NCBI RefSeq assembly: GCF_964019585.1
Contig: NZ_OZ026454.1
Span: 930,001 to 994,000 of the forward strand
DNA length: 64,000 nucleotides
Direction: 5' to 3'
DNA from: Candidatus Mesenet endosymbiont of Agriotes lineatus
GTDB lineage: Bacteria > Pseudomonadota > Alphaproteobacteria > Rickettsiales > Anaplasmataceae
Positions within the stretch are counted from its first letter, which is position 1; the number at the start of each line of letters is the position of its first letter. The translations under genes were made by a program, and so were the position numbers. Shown one piece after another: positions 29,848 through 40,414 of this stretch. The notes under the pieces are model-generated. The model was not told where the DNA came from and did not search any database. It was given only the letters and a program-made list of their open reading frames with translations.

Positions 29848-31206
29848 ATGATAGATTATTTAAGCTATAAGCTAGATGAAAAAACAATTGATCTTTTAAC
29901 AAAATCTATAGAGCAGGTAGATAAGGATATTATCCTCCAAATTACGCAAAAAATAGATGAAGTACAACTGGCTTATTTTTTACTAATTTCAACTACAGAA
30001 CATAGGAGTCAATTGATAAAGATAATAGATCAAAGCCTACTGGAAAAGGCCTTTATTCACATAGTACCTGAACTAAGAGTAGAAATTATTAATATATTAG
30101 GAATAAGAAAAATTGCTGGGATATTAGCTGCATTTAATGCGGAAGACATAGTAGCAATTGTGAAGGACTTAGATGACAAAGATAAGAGAAACATTATCAA
30201 GCTTTTGCCACAAGCTATCAAAAAGTCAGTAGATGAGCTACTATCATATCCAGAAGAAAGTGCTGGTAGGTTAATACATAAGGATATTGTAATAGCTCCT
30301 GAATATTGGAATATTGAACAGTTACTGAAGTTTTTACATCATCATAGGAGGACACCAAAGAAGTTTTATCAAATTTTTGTTGTTAATCCAAAACTGGAAC
30401 CAGTGGGAGTAGTAGAGCTAAGTGATATACTGTGTGCACAGATTGATAAATCAATAAAAAATATAATGAAAACTGATATTAAAGTAATCAAAACCGGAGT
30501 AGACCAAGAAGAAGTTGCAAGCATATTTCAAAAATACTCTTTGCTTTCTGCCCCTGTGGTTAACAAAGAAGGGCGTATAATAGGGGCAATTCTAATTGAA
30601 GACGTGGTAAATGTCATTCAACAAGAAACAGAAGAAGATATATTTAAACTTAGTAGAGTATCTAAAACAGATGTTAGTTCTTCTTTATACAGAACTATTG
30701 TAAAACGCTTGCCATGGTTATTAATAAATTTATGTACAGCGACACTTAGTTCTTTAGTTATAGGATTATTTGGCAACACGCTCAAACAGCTTATTGAGTT
30801 ATCAATAATAATGCCAATGATAGCTTCTATTGGCGGTAATGCAGGATTACAAGCGGTAACGGTTACCATTCGGGCTATAACTACTAAGCAGCTTGCAAAA
30901 CAAAATACAGCAAGATTATTAATAAAAGAACTACTTACAGGACTTATTAGTGGAGTTATCTTAGCTGTGGTATCGGTAATGTTTATAATTCTTAGATTTC
31001 ATAACATCAAACTTGAAATCTTATTTGGCATTTCAGTAATTATAACCTTCACTATTGCAACATCTGCAGGGGCAATGATACCAATTATATTAAATAGCCT
31101 AAGGGTTGATCCTGCCATATCTTCATCTATATTGATATGTGCCACTACAGATACTTTATCATTTTTAACACTTCTTGGTTTAGCAAAAGCTTTTCTCTTT
31201 AGCTAG
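29848..31206 (+). CDS. mgtE: Magnesium transporter MgtE
   Basis: The protein has the MgtE layout: an N-terminal helical domain with repeats (LRVEIINILG, AEDIVAIVKDLDDKDK), two CBS domains (about residues 120-250, ESAGRLIHKDIV and SAPVVNKEGRIIGAILIEDV) and a C-terminal membrane domain of about five helices with the conserved PMIASIGGNAGLQ segment that lines the ion pore. Such proteins are Mg-gated channels in the inner membrane. The ORF can begin at TTG 29809, but I prefer ATG 29848 (MIDYLSYKLDEK), giving 452 residues; neither has a clear ribosome site. It is divergent from prfB and convergent with pleD, which ends one base away. Confidence 0.9.
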   Translation: MIDYLSYKLDEKTIDLLTKSIEQVDKDIILQITQKIDEVQLAYFLLISTTEHRSQLIKIIDQSLLEKAFIHIVPELRVEIINILGIRKIAGILAAFNAEDIVAIVKDLDDKDKRNIIKLLPQAIKKSVDELLSYPEESAGRLIHKDIVIAPEYWNIEQLLKFLHHHRRTPKKFYQIFVVNPKLEPVGVVELSDILCAQIDKSIKNIMKTDIKVIKTGVDQEEVASIFQKYSLLSAPVVNKEGRIIGAILIEDVVNVIQQETEEDIFKLSRVSKTDVSSSLYRTIVKRLPWLLINLCTATLSSLVIGLFGNTLKQLIELSIIMPMIASIGGNAGLQAVTVTIRAITTKQLAKQNTARLLIKELLTGLISGVILAVVSVMFIILRFHNIKLEILFGISVIITFTIATSAGAMIPIILNSLRVDPAISSSILICATTDTLSFLTLLGLAKAFLFS

Positions 31207-32573
31207 TTAAGTAACTACTTTATTTCTACCGCTATTTTTTGCTTTATATAAACACTTATCAGCATTCTCTATAAGTTGATTAGCGCTGTTACCACAAGAC
31301 ATTTGAGCGACTCCAATGCTAACAGTTTGACTTACTTTATGAGAACCTAAAAAATCAAATGGTTTTTCAGCAATAATAGACCTTATTCTTTCTGCTATAA
31401 CCTTTGCTTCTTTGATTTCAGTATCTGGTAATAACACAACAAATTCTTCACCACCAAACCTAGCAAGTAAATCTACTGCTCTTATATTTTCTCCGATTCT
31501 TTTTTGAATCTGCTTTAAACATTCATCTCCTATATGATGACCAAAGTTATCATTTATCTTTTTAAAATAATCAACATCTATCATCATTAGCGATAATTTT
31601 TTATTTTTTGTTAAGCACCCCCTCATAATGTTTTTCAAATGCATATTGAAATAATATCTATTGTAGCAGTTTGTTAATGGATCCTTTATTGCCATTGCCA
31701 TATTATTGTATAGGTTTGCTCTCAAAGCGTCTTGATACCTCTTGCGTTTTACTTGCAGATTAGCTCTGGCTTTCAATTCATTTTTATCTAGTGGCACAAC
31801 TAGATAATCATTTACCCCCATTTCAAGAGCCTTTATTAGATTATTATTATCATCCTGTTCATTAAGTAAAATCAAGATTGGAATATAACGGGTATTGACA
31901 TTGCTACGGAATTGGGAACAAAGTTTAAGTCCTTCTTCTCCTGCAAGATGGACATTTATGATAACTAGATCATAGTCATTCTCAATATCACTTTCTAAAG
32001 TATAGTTTATATCATGGGACACAACCACATTTTTAAAACATTCCTTTAAAATAACATGCATTTGCTCAGATTGTGTTACATCTTGATCCACAATTAATAT
32101 TGAAGCATTGGAGATTTGATTAGAATAACCCATAATCTGATTCTCAATTACTCCACTAATTTCTGAATTTGTTTGTCCCCTTAAATGCAGCTCATCTATT
32201 AACATTTTAAGACGTACAAGCGATCTAATCCTAGCAAACAATGCAATATCATTTATGGGCTTACTTAAAAAATCATCAGCACCAGCATTTATACCTTGAA
32301 CTCTATTGTAAGTATCGTGAAGTGCTGTAATCATAACTATAGGGATATAAGTAGTTGTTGGATCATTCTTTAGTACCCTACATACTTCAAACCCACTCAT
32401 TACTGGCATCATAACGTCAAGCAATATTATATCAGGTTTTTTTTTTTTGTTAATTCTATAGCTTCCTTACCATCACTTGCGGTTATAACATCGTAATATT
32501 CCACTATCAGTTTAGCTTTTAGAAGCCTAATATTGGCTTCTGTATCATCTACTACTAGGATTCTTGCCGTCAT
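31207..32573 (-). CDS. pleD: PleD-type response regulator diguanylate cyclase, split by an A12 frameshift
   Basis: The gene encodes two receiver domains and a GGDEF domain that makes cyclic di-GMP. The ATG at 32573 overlaps the tatB stop as ATGA and reads MTARILVVDDTEANIRLL until a run of twelve A (32448-32437), where the register fails at KKKNLI-stop. Adding one A restores KKPDIILLDVMMPVMSG, with phospho-acceptor Asp53, and about 455 residues in total. The uninterrupted downstream part begins at TTG 32424. The second receiver has lost its Asp (IINVHL). The catalytic motif is GGEEF, and an RxxD inhibitory site (RAVD) lies five residues before it. A partner kinase such as PleC is not in the window. 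Slippage at the A-run could make full-length protein. Confidence 0.85.
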
Positions 32574-32854
32574 AACTTTTTATTCTTTTTTCCAATTACA
32601 TCTTGCATATCGTATGACTCATGCAAATTGCCATCATCACCAACTATGTAAGTTATTTTTTCTCCAGATTGGCTACTATTAATTTCATTGATATTGATGC
32701 CCTGCAATAACTGCATAATTTTATACTTCACTTTTGCAAAATTAGCATAATATAATTTAATATATTTTATTACAAGAGGAAAATTTTTAGGTTTACAGAG
32801 TATTAATCCAACTAAGAGTATTGTTAAAACTTCTGAAAGCCCAACACCAAACAT
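32570..32854 (-). CDS. tatB: Twin-arginine translocase subunit TatB-like
   Basis: The 94-residue protein opens with MFGVGLSEVLTILLVGLILC, the short N-terminal membrane helix of the TatA/B family, followed by KPKNFP (the hinge) and an amphipathic helix (VIKYIKLYYANFAKVK). The FGVGLSE start fits TatB better than TatA. With TatC it would bind twin-arginine signal peptides for export of folded proteins. The start codon abuts the stop of gdh (32855), and the stop overlaps the pleD ATG by four bases, implying translational coupling along gdh-tatB-pleD. Confidence 0.8.
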   Translation of the reverse strand: MFGVGLSEVLTILLVGLILCKPKNFPLVIKYIKLYYANFAKVKYKIMQLLQGININEINSSQSGEKITYIVGDDGNLHESYDMQDVIGKKNKKL

Positions 32855-35800
32855 CTATACCTTTCCACAACAAAACAGCGCTTCAAAGCGTTTAATTATA
32901 AGGACTAATTTATCTAAATCAAGTTTATAAGCACTCATACTGTTTAAAAAAGCTGTATAACAATCTACAGCAGCTTTATTTTTATTAAACCATTCTTCAA
33001 CTAATTTTTTACGATTATCTATCACATTTGTTGTACTATTTATTATTTTTAATGTTAGTTTATGGTAGTAAATGTTCAAGTCATCAAGAAGGCTATTGAT
33101 TGCAATATGTTGCCAATACGAAGAATTAGCTTCCAGCTGCATTGCCATATCTTTAATGCTACAAAAATGTAAACAAGATTTTAGTTCAAAATATAACTTT
33201 CCTACTTCTAATAGCGGTAAATTTGTTTCATCAGCAATAGATATTACATCTAATCCAGAAGTTAAAAATTTTAGACTGACAATTTTACTTGCTAGATTTT
33301 TTTCTATATCAAGTTGTAATAAATTATTAAGTTCCTCATCATATGATACTAAAAAGTTTTGGCTTAAAAGATTAGCTATGTTGTCACCTAAATTTTGGAT
33401 TTTACATTTTAGCTCTTCAAGCACAGCTAACCTTGTGAACGTTAGCTGTCCAATATTTCCAGCAAACCAGAAAGATACTTGTGTAACAAAATTCCTTATT
33501 TCCTTTACTAAAATCAAATATAAGTTAACATCTATTATACTATCTAGTACATCGACGCTTTTCCATAGTTCCTTTAAATCATACAAGTAAGTTATAGTAA
33601 TATAGATACTTACAGCTTCACAGGCAGTTATTGCAGAATTTTCAATTAAATAATTAACGTATGTACACCCCATTCTACTTATTATTTCATTTGTAATACA
33701 AGTTGAAATAATTTCTCGACGTAACTGATGCCTTAGTATGTAACTTGTAAATTTGCTAACCATTCTCTCAGGAAAGTAGCTCAGCAGGTAGCTTTGAGAT
33801 AAAAATTCGTTATCAGGAATATTAGAGTGTATTATCTCATTTTTTATAAGTGTTTTACAATAAGAGATTAGTACAGCAAGTTGGGGAGAACTAAATCCTG
33901 AGAATTCATTTAACATCCTCATAATTTCTTCATCGTTTGGCAAAAACTCTATACTGCGATTTAAATATTGCAATCTTTCCAGATTAAGTAACAACCTCTG
34001 ATGATGCTCTATTTTATCCTTTGCTTGTAGAGATTCTAACATTAATGTTTTTGTGTTCATTTTGCTATGATTTTCCAGTACCTGAAAGGCTACATCATTA
34101 CTCATATTACTTAACAATTGGTTACGCTCTTCTAAGGAAATGGTGCTGTCCTTAATAGATGATGCTAAAGCGATCTTAATGTTAACTTCCAAATCTGAGC
34201 ATGTAACTCCGCCTGCATTATCTACAAAATCAGTATTAATATAACCACCATTTTTTGCATATTCTACTCTTGCAAGTTGCGTAAAACCTAAGTTACCTCC
34301 TTCTATAACCATAAAAGCCCTAATATCTTTACTATCTATTCTTAAAGGATCATTTACTTTATCTCTAACAATGCTATTACTTTCATTAGATGCTTTAACA
34401 TATGTGCCAATACCACCATTCCATACCATATCAACATTAGCTTTGAGCAGACATTTTATTAACTGATTAGGGGATAACCTATCTTCCTTAATGTCAAAAC
34501 GTTCCTTTGTTTCTCCAGAAATCTGTATAGATTTAGCGTTGCGTTCAAAAACACCTCCTCCTACAGATATAACATTTTTGTCATAATCTGCCCAAGTTGA
34601 ACTAGGAAGATCAAATAAACGTTTACGCTCAGCAAAACTTGTTTTAGGATCAGGATTTGGATCAATAAATATGTGACTATGGTTAAATGCAGCAACTAAA
34701 CTTATAATTTTAGAAAGTAGCATGCCATTACCAAATAAATCACCAGACATGTCACCTATTCCAACTATAGTAAATGCCTCTTTCTTAATGTCTTTATTCA
34801 TTCTCCAAAAATGTCTTTGAGCGGCAATCCATGCTCCTCTCGCTGTGATGGCCATTTTTTTATGATCATATCCTGCTGATCCTCCAGAGGCAAATGCATC
34901 ACCAAGCCAAAAATTATATTCAAAAGATACTTGATTTGCATAATCAGAAAAAGATGCTGTACCTTTATCTGCTGCAACTACCAAATAAGGATCATCTTCA
35001 TCATATCTGACTACTTTATCTAATATAGTTACCTTTCCTTGAACTATATTATCCGTTATATCTAGCATTCCTCTGATGAAACTTTTATAACATTCAATGG
35101 CATAATTTTGCATCAAGCTTTTATCTTTTTGAGGGTGTTTTAAAATAAAACCACCCTTTGCACCAACTGGAACAATTGCAGCATTTTTCGTCATCTGTGC
35201 TTTCATAAGGCCAAGCACCTCTGTGCGAAAATCTTCCACCCTATCAGACCATCTAATTCCTCCCCTTGCTAATTTCCCACCTCTTAAATGTATCCCTTCA
35301 AAATTATATGAATATACATATAATTCTCGAAATGGATGAGGTAATGGCAATCCAGGTACTACACTTGAATCAAATTTAACTGATATGTAAGGTTTATCTT
35401 GATAGTAATTGGTACGCAAGATAGCTAAGATTAAAAGTAGTATAGAACGCAATACATAATCGCATGCAATATCACTTACACTTTTTAGAAGATCATAGAT
35501 GCTCTGCTTAATAATAGCAGTAGCTTCCGTTCTATTGATGTTTAGGTTGGAGTCAAACCGCACATGAAATAGTTGTACTAAACACTTTGCTATTTTGGGG
35601 TGCTTTGCCATAACTTTTTGCACGTAAGCTTGGCTATAGTTAAAGCAAACCTGCTTAAGATAGCTACTTAAAGCTCTGATTAATAAAACCTCCCTCCATG
35701 TCAGACCAGCTAAAATCACAAGACTATTAAAATAGTCATTTTTGACTTCCTTCATAAATACTTGAGTTAATGTAGCCTCAAGTTGCTCTTTTAAGCTAAT

Positions 35801-37591
35801 ATCACTTACAGGTTTTTCAACTCTAGATAGTACAAAATGATGTATCCATATACCATTTTCTATATTGATATAATAACTATTATGGGATAACAGTTGTATC
35901 CCTATATTTTTAATGACGTGCAATATCTCTGATAGCTGAAGTCCTTTATCTTTCGGAGTATATAGCTTAATTTCATAGTGATCATCATACGGTTTAAAGT
36001 TTACCTCGTTGCTCTTTTTTTCTCTCACAATTTCTAATTTTTTGATATCGAAGTATGCTTCATTAGGCTCAAAACTTTCTTGATAGCTTATAGGAAGCGC
36101 TTCTTGATATTGCAGAAATACGCTAGATATAATACCAAAGGCGTTGTACAATCCACTTAGAAAACGATCTTGCCATTTTTGTGCTGCATGTATTAGCTTA
36201 TTTTCTATTGCGCTAATATGCTCATGAGGAATCTCAGCGTGAGTAGCATCAATCTTTAGCACAGTTTTAAGCATAACCAAATTGTATTCGTCAATTATAC
36301 TATTGTAAGTACTAACAACTGCACCATTTAATTCGCTTTCCAGAATTTTCTGTATCTTAAGTATAAGACTAACACTAACATTAGCTGTTGGAATAAACAC
36401 TATAGTATTAATAAAGCTCCCTACAACTCTCTTGGCGAGAAATAACTTTACTCCAGGTTTAATGGTAAGGGTTAAAACCGCCATTGAAATATCAAGTAAT
36501 TCATCTTCAGAAGAGTGAAAAAGCTCATCACGCGGAAATTTTTGCAATATAGAAATCAAAGCCTTATTGTTATGGCTGCCCACTAAAAATCCTGCTCTTT
36601 CCTCAATAGCTTTTACTTTCTTTCTAATGATAGGAATGAGCCTTATATCTTGGAACGAAACAACCGATGCAAAAAAACCAAAAAAGCATTGTTCACCAGT
36701 TATGTTACCATCTTGATCAAAATTTCTAACTCCAATACAGTCTAAGTATGCACGACGGTGCACAATAGATATCAGATTGGGATGTGCAATATATAAATAA
36801 CCAAGCTCTTGATAGTAAGACTTTACATGGCCATTACCATGGTCAATTTTATGTAGCCCAAGATCCTTTTTATCATCATGTATTAATTGATTTTGGGAAT
36901 AAAAATATTCCTTGTACCCTAAAAAAACAAAATTATTACTTTTAAGCCAATTTAAAAACACGCAAATTTCTTCTGCTTCTGCTGTGTTTACTGAATGCAT
37001 GTTTTGTATTGCTGCATCTAACTCATTTAGTATTGCTAGCCAATCATTAACACAACACTCCACTGCTGTAAGAGTCTTTTGTATATCGTTTTCTAGCTTG
37101 GCAATAAGGCTGTCATCTATACGCTTTAATATGATACACATAACAGCTTCTTTTACTCTGTCATCCCCTTCATCCTTAAGAGAATATATTTTTTGTATTG
37201 TCGCGTTTTTCCTACTAACATTAAGTATCGAATTAATGTAGTAACATATAGATAAACCATTTGCCTTAACTGTACTTGTAACCGAATCAACAAGAAAAGG
37301 CATATTATCATTGACTAATTTAATGATTGTGAACTTTCCTTCTATTTGAGGAATATCGTCAAGATTAAATATATGTACTTTACTTTCATGGATATTGCGG
37401 CTTAGGATAAACTGGTATACATCTTGTGCAAGATATAACAAAAATTCATCATTAATCTTTAGGTCACTGTTGTAAAATAAGTTATAAAAATGCTTAATAA
37501 ATTCTCGTAATTGATCATTGCCATTTTCTGGATCCAGTAGCTTTAGTACAGAGTCAATAACTTGATTACTTATACTATAATTATGATACAT
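32855..37591 (-). CDS. gdhB: NAD-specific glutamate dehydrogenase, large bacterial type
   Basis: The 1578-residue protein belongs to the approximately 180-kDa NAD-GDH family that deaminates glutamate to 2-oxoglutarate and feeds the TCA cycle, a main energy route in Rickettsiales. The long N-terminal regulatory region is followed by the catalytic domain, which contains RGGKLARGGIRWSDR, VPVGAKGGFILK with the catalytic Lys, VVAADKGTASFSD, ASGGSAGYDHKKMAITARG, GIGDMSGDLFGNGML and IDPNPDP. The C-terminal helical region is intact. The whole reading frame is open despite many A/T runs, in contrast to several accessory genes here. tatB and pleD follow without a gap. Confidence 0.93.
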   Translation of the reverse strand: MYHNYSISNQVIDSVLKLLDPENGNDQLREFIKHFYNLFYNSDLKINDEFLLYLAQDVYQFILSRNIHESKVHIFNLDDIPQIEGKFTIIKLVNDNMPFLVDSVTSTVKANGLSICYYINSILNVSRKNATIQKIYSLKDEGDDRVKEAVMCIILKRIDDSLIAKLENDIQKTLTAVECCVNDWLAILNELDAAIQNMHSVNTAEAEEICVFLNWLKSNNFVFLGYKEYFYSQNQLIHDDKKDLGLHKIDHGNGHVKSYYQELGYLYIAHPNLISIVHRRAYLDCIGVRNFDQDGNITGEQCFFGFFASVVSFQDIRLIPIIRKKVKAIEERAGFLVGSHNNKALISILQKFPRDELFHSSEDELLDISMAVLTLTIKPGVKLFLAKRVVGSFINTIVFIPTANVSVSLILKIQKILESELNGAVVSTYNSIIDEYNLVMLKTVLKIDATHAEIPHEHISAIENKLIHAAQKWQDRFLSGLYNAFGIISSVFLQYQEALPISYQESFEPNEAYFDIKKLEIVREKKSNEVNFKPYDDHYEIKLYTPKDKGLQLSEILHVIKNIGIQLLSHNSYYINIENGIWIHHFVLSRVEKPVSDISLKEQLEATLTQVFMKEVKNDYFNSLVILAGLTWREVLLIRALSSYLKQVCFNYSQAYVQKVMAKHPKIAKCLVQLFHVRFDSNLNINRTEATAIIKQSIYDLLKSVSDIACDYVLRSILLLILAILRTNYYQDKPYISVKFDSSVVPGLPLPHPFRELYVYSYNFEGIHLRGGKLARGGIRWSDRVEDFRTEVLGLMKAQMTKNAAIVPVGAKGGFILKHPQKDKSLMQNYAIECYKSFIRGMLDITDNIVQGKVTILDKVVRYDEDDPYLVVAADKGTASFSDYANQVSFEYNFWLGDAFASGGSAGYDHKKMAITARGAWIAAQRHFWRMNKDIKKEAFTIVGIGDMSGDLFGNGMLLSKIISLVAAFNHSHIFIDPNPDPKTSFAERKRLFDLPSSTWADYDKNVISVGGGVFERNAKSIQISGETKERFDIKEDRLSPNQLIKCLLKANVDMVWNGGIGTYVKASNESNSIVRDKVNDPLRIDSKDIRAFMVIEGGNLGFTQLARVEYAKNGGYINTDFVDNAGGVTCSDLEVNIKIALASSIKDSTISLEERNQLLSNMSNDVAFQVLENHSKMNTKTLMLESLQAKDKIEHHQRLLLNLERLQYLNRSIEFLPNDEEIMRMLNEFSGFSSPQLAVLISYCKTLIKNEIIHSNIPDNEFLSQSYLLSYFPERMVSKFTSYILRHQLRREIISTCITNEIISRMGCTYVNYLIENSAITACEAVSIYITITYLYDLKELWKSVDVLDSIIDVNLYLILVKEIRNFVTQVSFWFAGNIGQLTFTRLAVLEELKCKIQNLGDNIANLLSQNFLVSYDEELNNLLQLDIEKNLASKIVSLKFLTSGLDVISIADETNLPLLEVGKLYFELKSCLHFCSIKDMAMQLEANSSYWQHIAINSLLDDLNIYYHKLTLKIINSTTNVIDNRKKLVEEWFNKNKAAVDCYTAFLNSMSAYKLDLDKLVLIIKRFEALFCCGKV

Positions 37592-37650
37592 AATGTTTTA
37601 TTAATTAAGTTAGAGTATAAATAATATATATCTATTAAATTAAACTAAAA

Positions 37651-40221
37651 TCATAGTTTTTTTATTACTATTTCATCATTATTTAATTTTACCTCTAACT
37701 TATCACTTTCATTTACTTCGCCTGAAAGTACTAATCTTGCTAAATTATTCTGAATATACTGCTGTATTACTCTTTTGAGTGGCCTTGCTCCATACAAAGG
37801 ATCATAACCACGCTCAGCAATCCATTCTCTTGCCTTTTGTGATAATTCAATGCTCAACTTCTGACTAAGTAAGCGCTCTTGCAAGTAAGAAAATTGTATA
37901 TCAACTATTCTGTATATATCATCTTTACTTAAACGGTGAAAAATAATTATTTCATCAAGTCGATTTAAAAACTCAGGACGGAAAGATAAGCGCACTATTT
38001 GCATCACTTCCTCCTTTACAGCTTGGCTTAAATTAGTATTTTCTTTGATTAAAATTTCTGCACCCAAGTTTGAAGTTAAGATGAGTATAGTATTACGAAA
38101 ATCTATTAACTTACCATGGCTGTCAGTGAGTCTTCCTTCATCTAACACTTGCAGTAATATATTAAAAATATCGCTGTGAGCTTTCTCTATTTCATCAAAT
38201 AAAATTACCTGATAAGGTCTTCTCCTTACAGCTTCAGTAAGTATTCCACCTTGCTCATAGCCAACGTATCCAGGGGAAGCTCCAATTAACTTTGAAACAG
38301 TGTGCTTCTCCATATACTCAGACATGTCAAAACGCAGCAGTGCAGATTTATCATCAAATATAAACTCAGCTAAAGCTTTAACAAGCTCGGTCTTTCCAAC
38401 TCCAGTTGGGCCTAAAAATAAAAAAGAGCCGAAAGGTCTACATGAATCTTGCACACCAGAGCGTGAACGCCTTACTGCGTTGCTAATTGCTTCAATTGCT
38501 TCATTTTGCCCTATTACCCTTTGTTTTATTTTCTCTTCCATATTAAGAAGCTTTTCTTTTTCATTATGCATCATATTTTCAACTGGAATTCCAGTCCAAC
38601 GCGCAACTATGCTGGCAATATCATCTTCAGTAACTTCTTTCTTTAAAAAACTACCTACTACTTTCTCTTGCTCTTTCAATTCTTTTTCAAGTGTAGGAAT
38701 AATACCGTACATAAGTTCACCAGCTCTTGCTAAGTTGCCAGTTCTCTGTACTATTTCAAGTTCTTTTCTCGCATTATCCAATTTTTCTGCACGATCTTGT
38801 ATTTTTGTAATTTTTGACTTTTCTATCTGCCATTTACTGTTCAGATCAGTGTATTTACTTTCTAAATTTTCTATTTCTTTGTTTAATTTATCCAGACGTT
38901 GCTTAGATGACTCATTATCTTCTTTTTTAAGAGCTTCTGATTCAATTTTTAATTGCATTATTTTTCGTTCAAGCTCATCAACTGCCTCAGGTTTACTGTC
39001 CATTTCCATTCTTACCTTGCTTGCCGCTTCATCCATCAAATCAATAGCTTTATCAGGCAGAAATCTATCAGTAATATAGCGATTTGATAAAGTTGCAGCT
39101 GTAACTATAGCACTATCTGTAATTCTAATTCCATGATGAACCTCATATTTTTCTTTAAGCCCTCTTAGGATGGAAATGGTATCTTCTTCAGTAGGTTGTG
39201 AGATAAAGATAGGCTGAAAACGTCGAGCAAGGGCTGCATCCTTTTCTATATGTTCTCGATATTCATCCAAAGTTGTAGCACCAATGCAGTGTATTTCACC
39301 ACGTGCTAAGGCAGGTTTAAGCAAATTAGAAGCATCCATTGCCCCATCTGTTGCTCCCGCTCCAACTAGAGTGTGTAGCTCATCTATAAATAATACTGTA
39401 CTGCCACTTGCAGCAACTACTTCATTAATGACAGCCTTGAGCCTCTCCTCAAACTCGCCTCTAAATTTAGTGCCAGCGATTAAAGCACCAAGATCCAAGG
39501 CCATTATTTTAGCACCACGCAGACCAAGCGGCACATCATTTGATACAATACGCAATGCCAAACCTTCAATAATTGCGGTCTTACCAACTCCAGGCTCACC
39601 AATAAGTATTGGGTTATTTTTAGTACGCCTAAGTAGAACCTGCATTGTTCTTCTTATTTCATCATCACGTCCGATTACTGGATCAAGTTTTCCTTCTGCC
39701 CCAAGTTGGGTTATATTTTTTGCATATTTCTTAAGGGCATTAAGCTTATCTTCCGCGTTTGCTGAATCTGCCTTTTTTCCTTTTCTTATGTCAGCAATCA
39801 CAGCATTCAACTTCTGTGGTGTTATGCCATTTTCTACTAATATTTTACTTACGCTGCTTTCCTTTTGCGCAGAAAGTGCTTGCAGGAGGCGCTCAACAGT
39901 GATAAAAGAATCTTTATTCCTTTGTGCTATGTTTGAAGAATCCTCTAAAACTTTTGCCATCTCTCGTGAAAGTTGAATATGGCCGCTCCCTGGACCTTCA
40001 ACTATTGGTAATTTTTGCAATAATCTATCAATACCTTCTCGTACGGCCTCTATATTTCCATCGCAAGCGGCTATTAAGTCTTTTGTTATACCGCTTTCAT
40101 CATCTATCATTACTTTTAGCAAGTGTTCAGGCATAAAAACCTGATGTCCCCCAGCTAGCACCTTAAGCTGTGCTTCTTGTATCAAGTTTTTTGCTTTTTC
40201 AGTAAATTTATTTAAATCCAT
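37651..40221 (-). CDS. clpB: ATP-dependent disaggregase ClpB
   Basis: The 856-residue AAA+ chaperone threads aggregated proteins with DnaK. It has the N-terminal Clp repeat domain ([26 protein letters not shown]), a first nucleotide-binding domain with Walker A GEPGVGKT at 208-215, a coiled-coil middle domain (about 410-520), and a second domain with GPTGVGKT at 604-611 and LFDEIEKAH. The middle domain and the absence of a ClpP-binding loop favour ClpB over ClpA/C. A promoter-like pair lies just upstream (40248-40276). I saw no clear heat-shock sigma consensus. The reading frame is intact. Confidence 0.96.
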   Translation of the reverse strand: MDLNKFTEKAKNLIQEAQLKVLAGGHQVFMPEHLLKVMIDDESGITKDLIAACDGNIEAVREGIDRLLQKLPIVEGPGSGHIQLSREMAKVLEDSSNIAQRNKDSFITVERLLQALSAQKESSVSKILVENGITPQKLNAVIADIRKGKKADSANAEDKLNALKKYAKNITQLGAEGKLDPVIGRDDEIRRTMQVLLRRTKNNPILIGEPGVGKTAIIEGLALRIVSNDVPLGLRGAKIMALDLGALIAGTKFRGEFEERLKAVINEVVAASGSTVLFIDELHTLVGAGATDGAMDASNLLKPALARGEIHCIGATTLDEYREHIEKDAALARRFQPIFISQPTEEDTISILRGLKEKYEVHHGIRITDSAIVTAATLSNRYITDRFLPDKAIDLMDEAASKVRMEMDSKPEAVDELERKIMQLKIESEALKKEDNESSKQRLDKLNKEIENLESKYTDLNSKWQIEKSKITKIQDRAEKLDNARKELEIVQRTGNLARAGELMYGIIPTLEKELKEQEKVVGSFLKKEVTEDDIASIVARWTGIPVENMMHNEKEKLLNMEEKIKQRVIGQNEAIEAISNAVRRSRSGVQDSCRPFGSFLFLGPTGVGKTELVKALAEFIFDDKSALLRFDMSEYMEKHTVSKLIGASPGYVGYEQGGILTEAVRRRPYQVILFDEIEKAHSDIFNILLQVLDEGRLTDSHGKLIDFRNTILILTSNLGAEILIKENTNLSQAVKEEVMQIVRLSFRPEFLNRLDEIIIFHRLSKDDIYRIVDIQFSYLQERLLSQKLSIELSQKAREWIAERGYDPLYGARPLKRVIQQYIQNNLARLVLSGEVNESDKLEVKLNNDEIVIKKL

Positions 40222-40247
40222 AAATTAAACACCAGTTATTTCCCATT

Positions 40248-40276
40248 AATATAATATTCACTAAGTAACTTATCAA
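40248..40276 (-). promoter_or_regulatory. Candidate clpB promoter
   Basis: On the minus strand TTGATA (40276-40271) and TATATT (40253-40248) are 17 bases apart. The -10 box ends 26 bases before the clpB ATG. Confidence 0.5.
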
Positions 40277-40414
40277 TGCCTATAGCAAGAATTTATAAGT
40301 TAATGAGATAACTATGTAAAACGATCTGTTAAAATTTTAATGAATTTTATTTTTTACCTTACTTAATTATAAATTAAGCATATTATATTGTAATATAATC
40401 CAAGGGGGGATGAA

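Noticed and set aside
38300..39976. Long plus-strand ORFs of 259 and 230 codons
   Set aside because: Both are antisense to the coiled-coil and first AAA domain of clpB; the sense protein is unmistakable.
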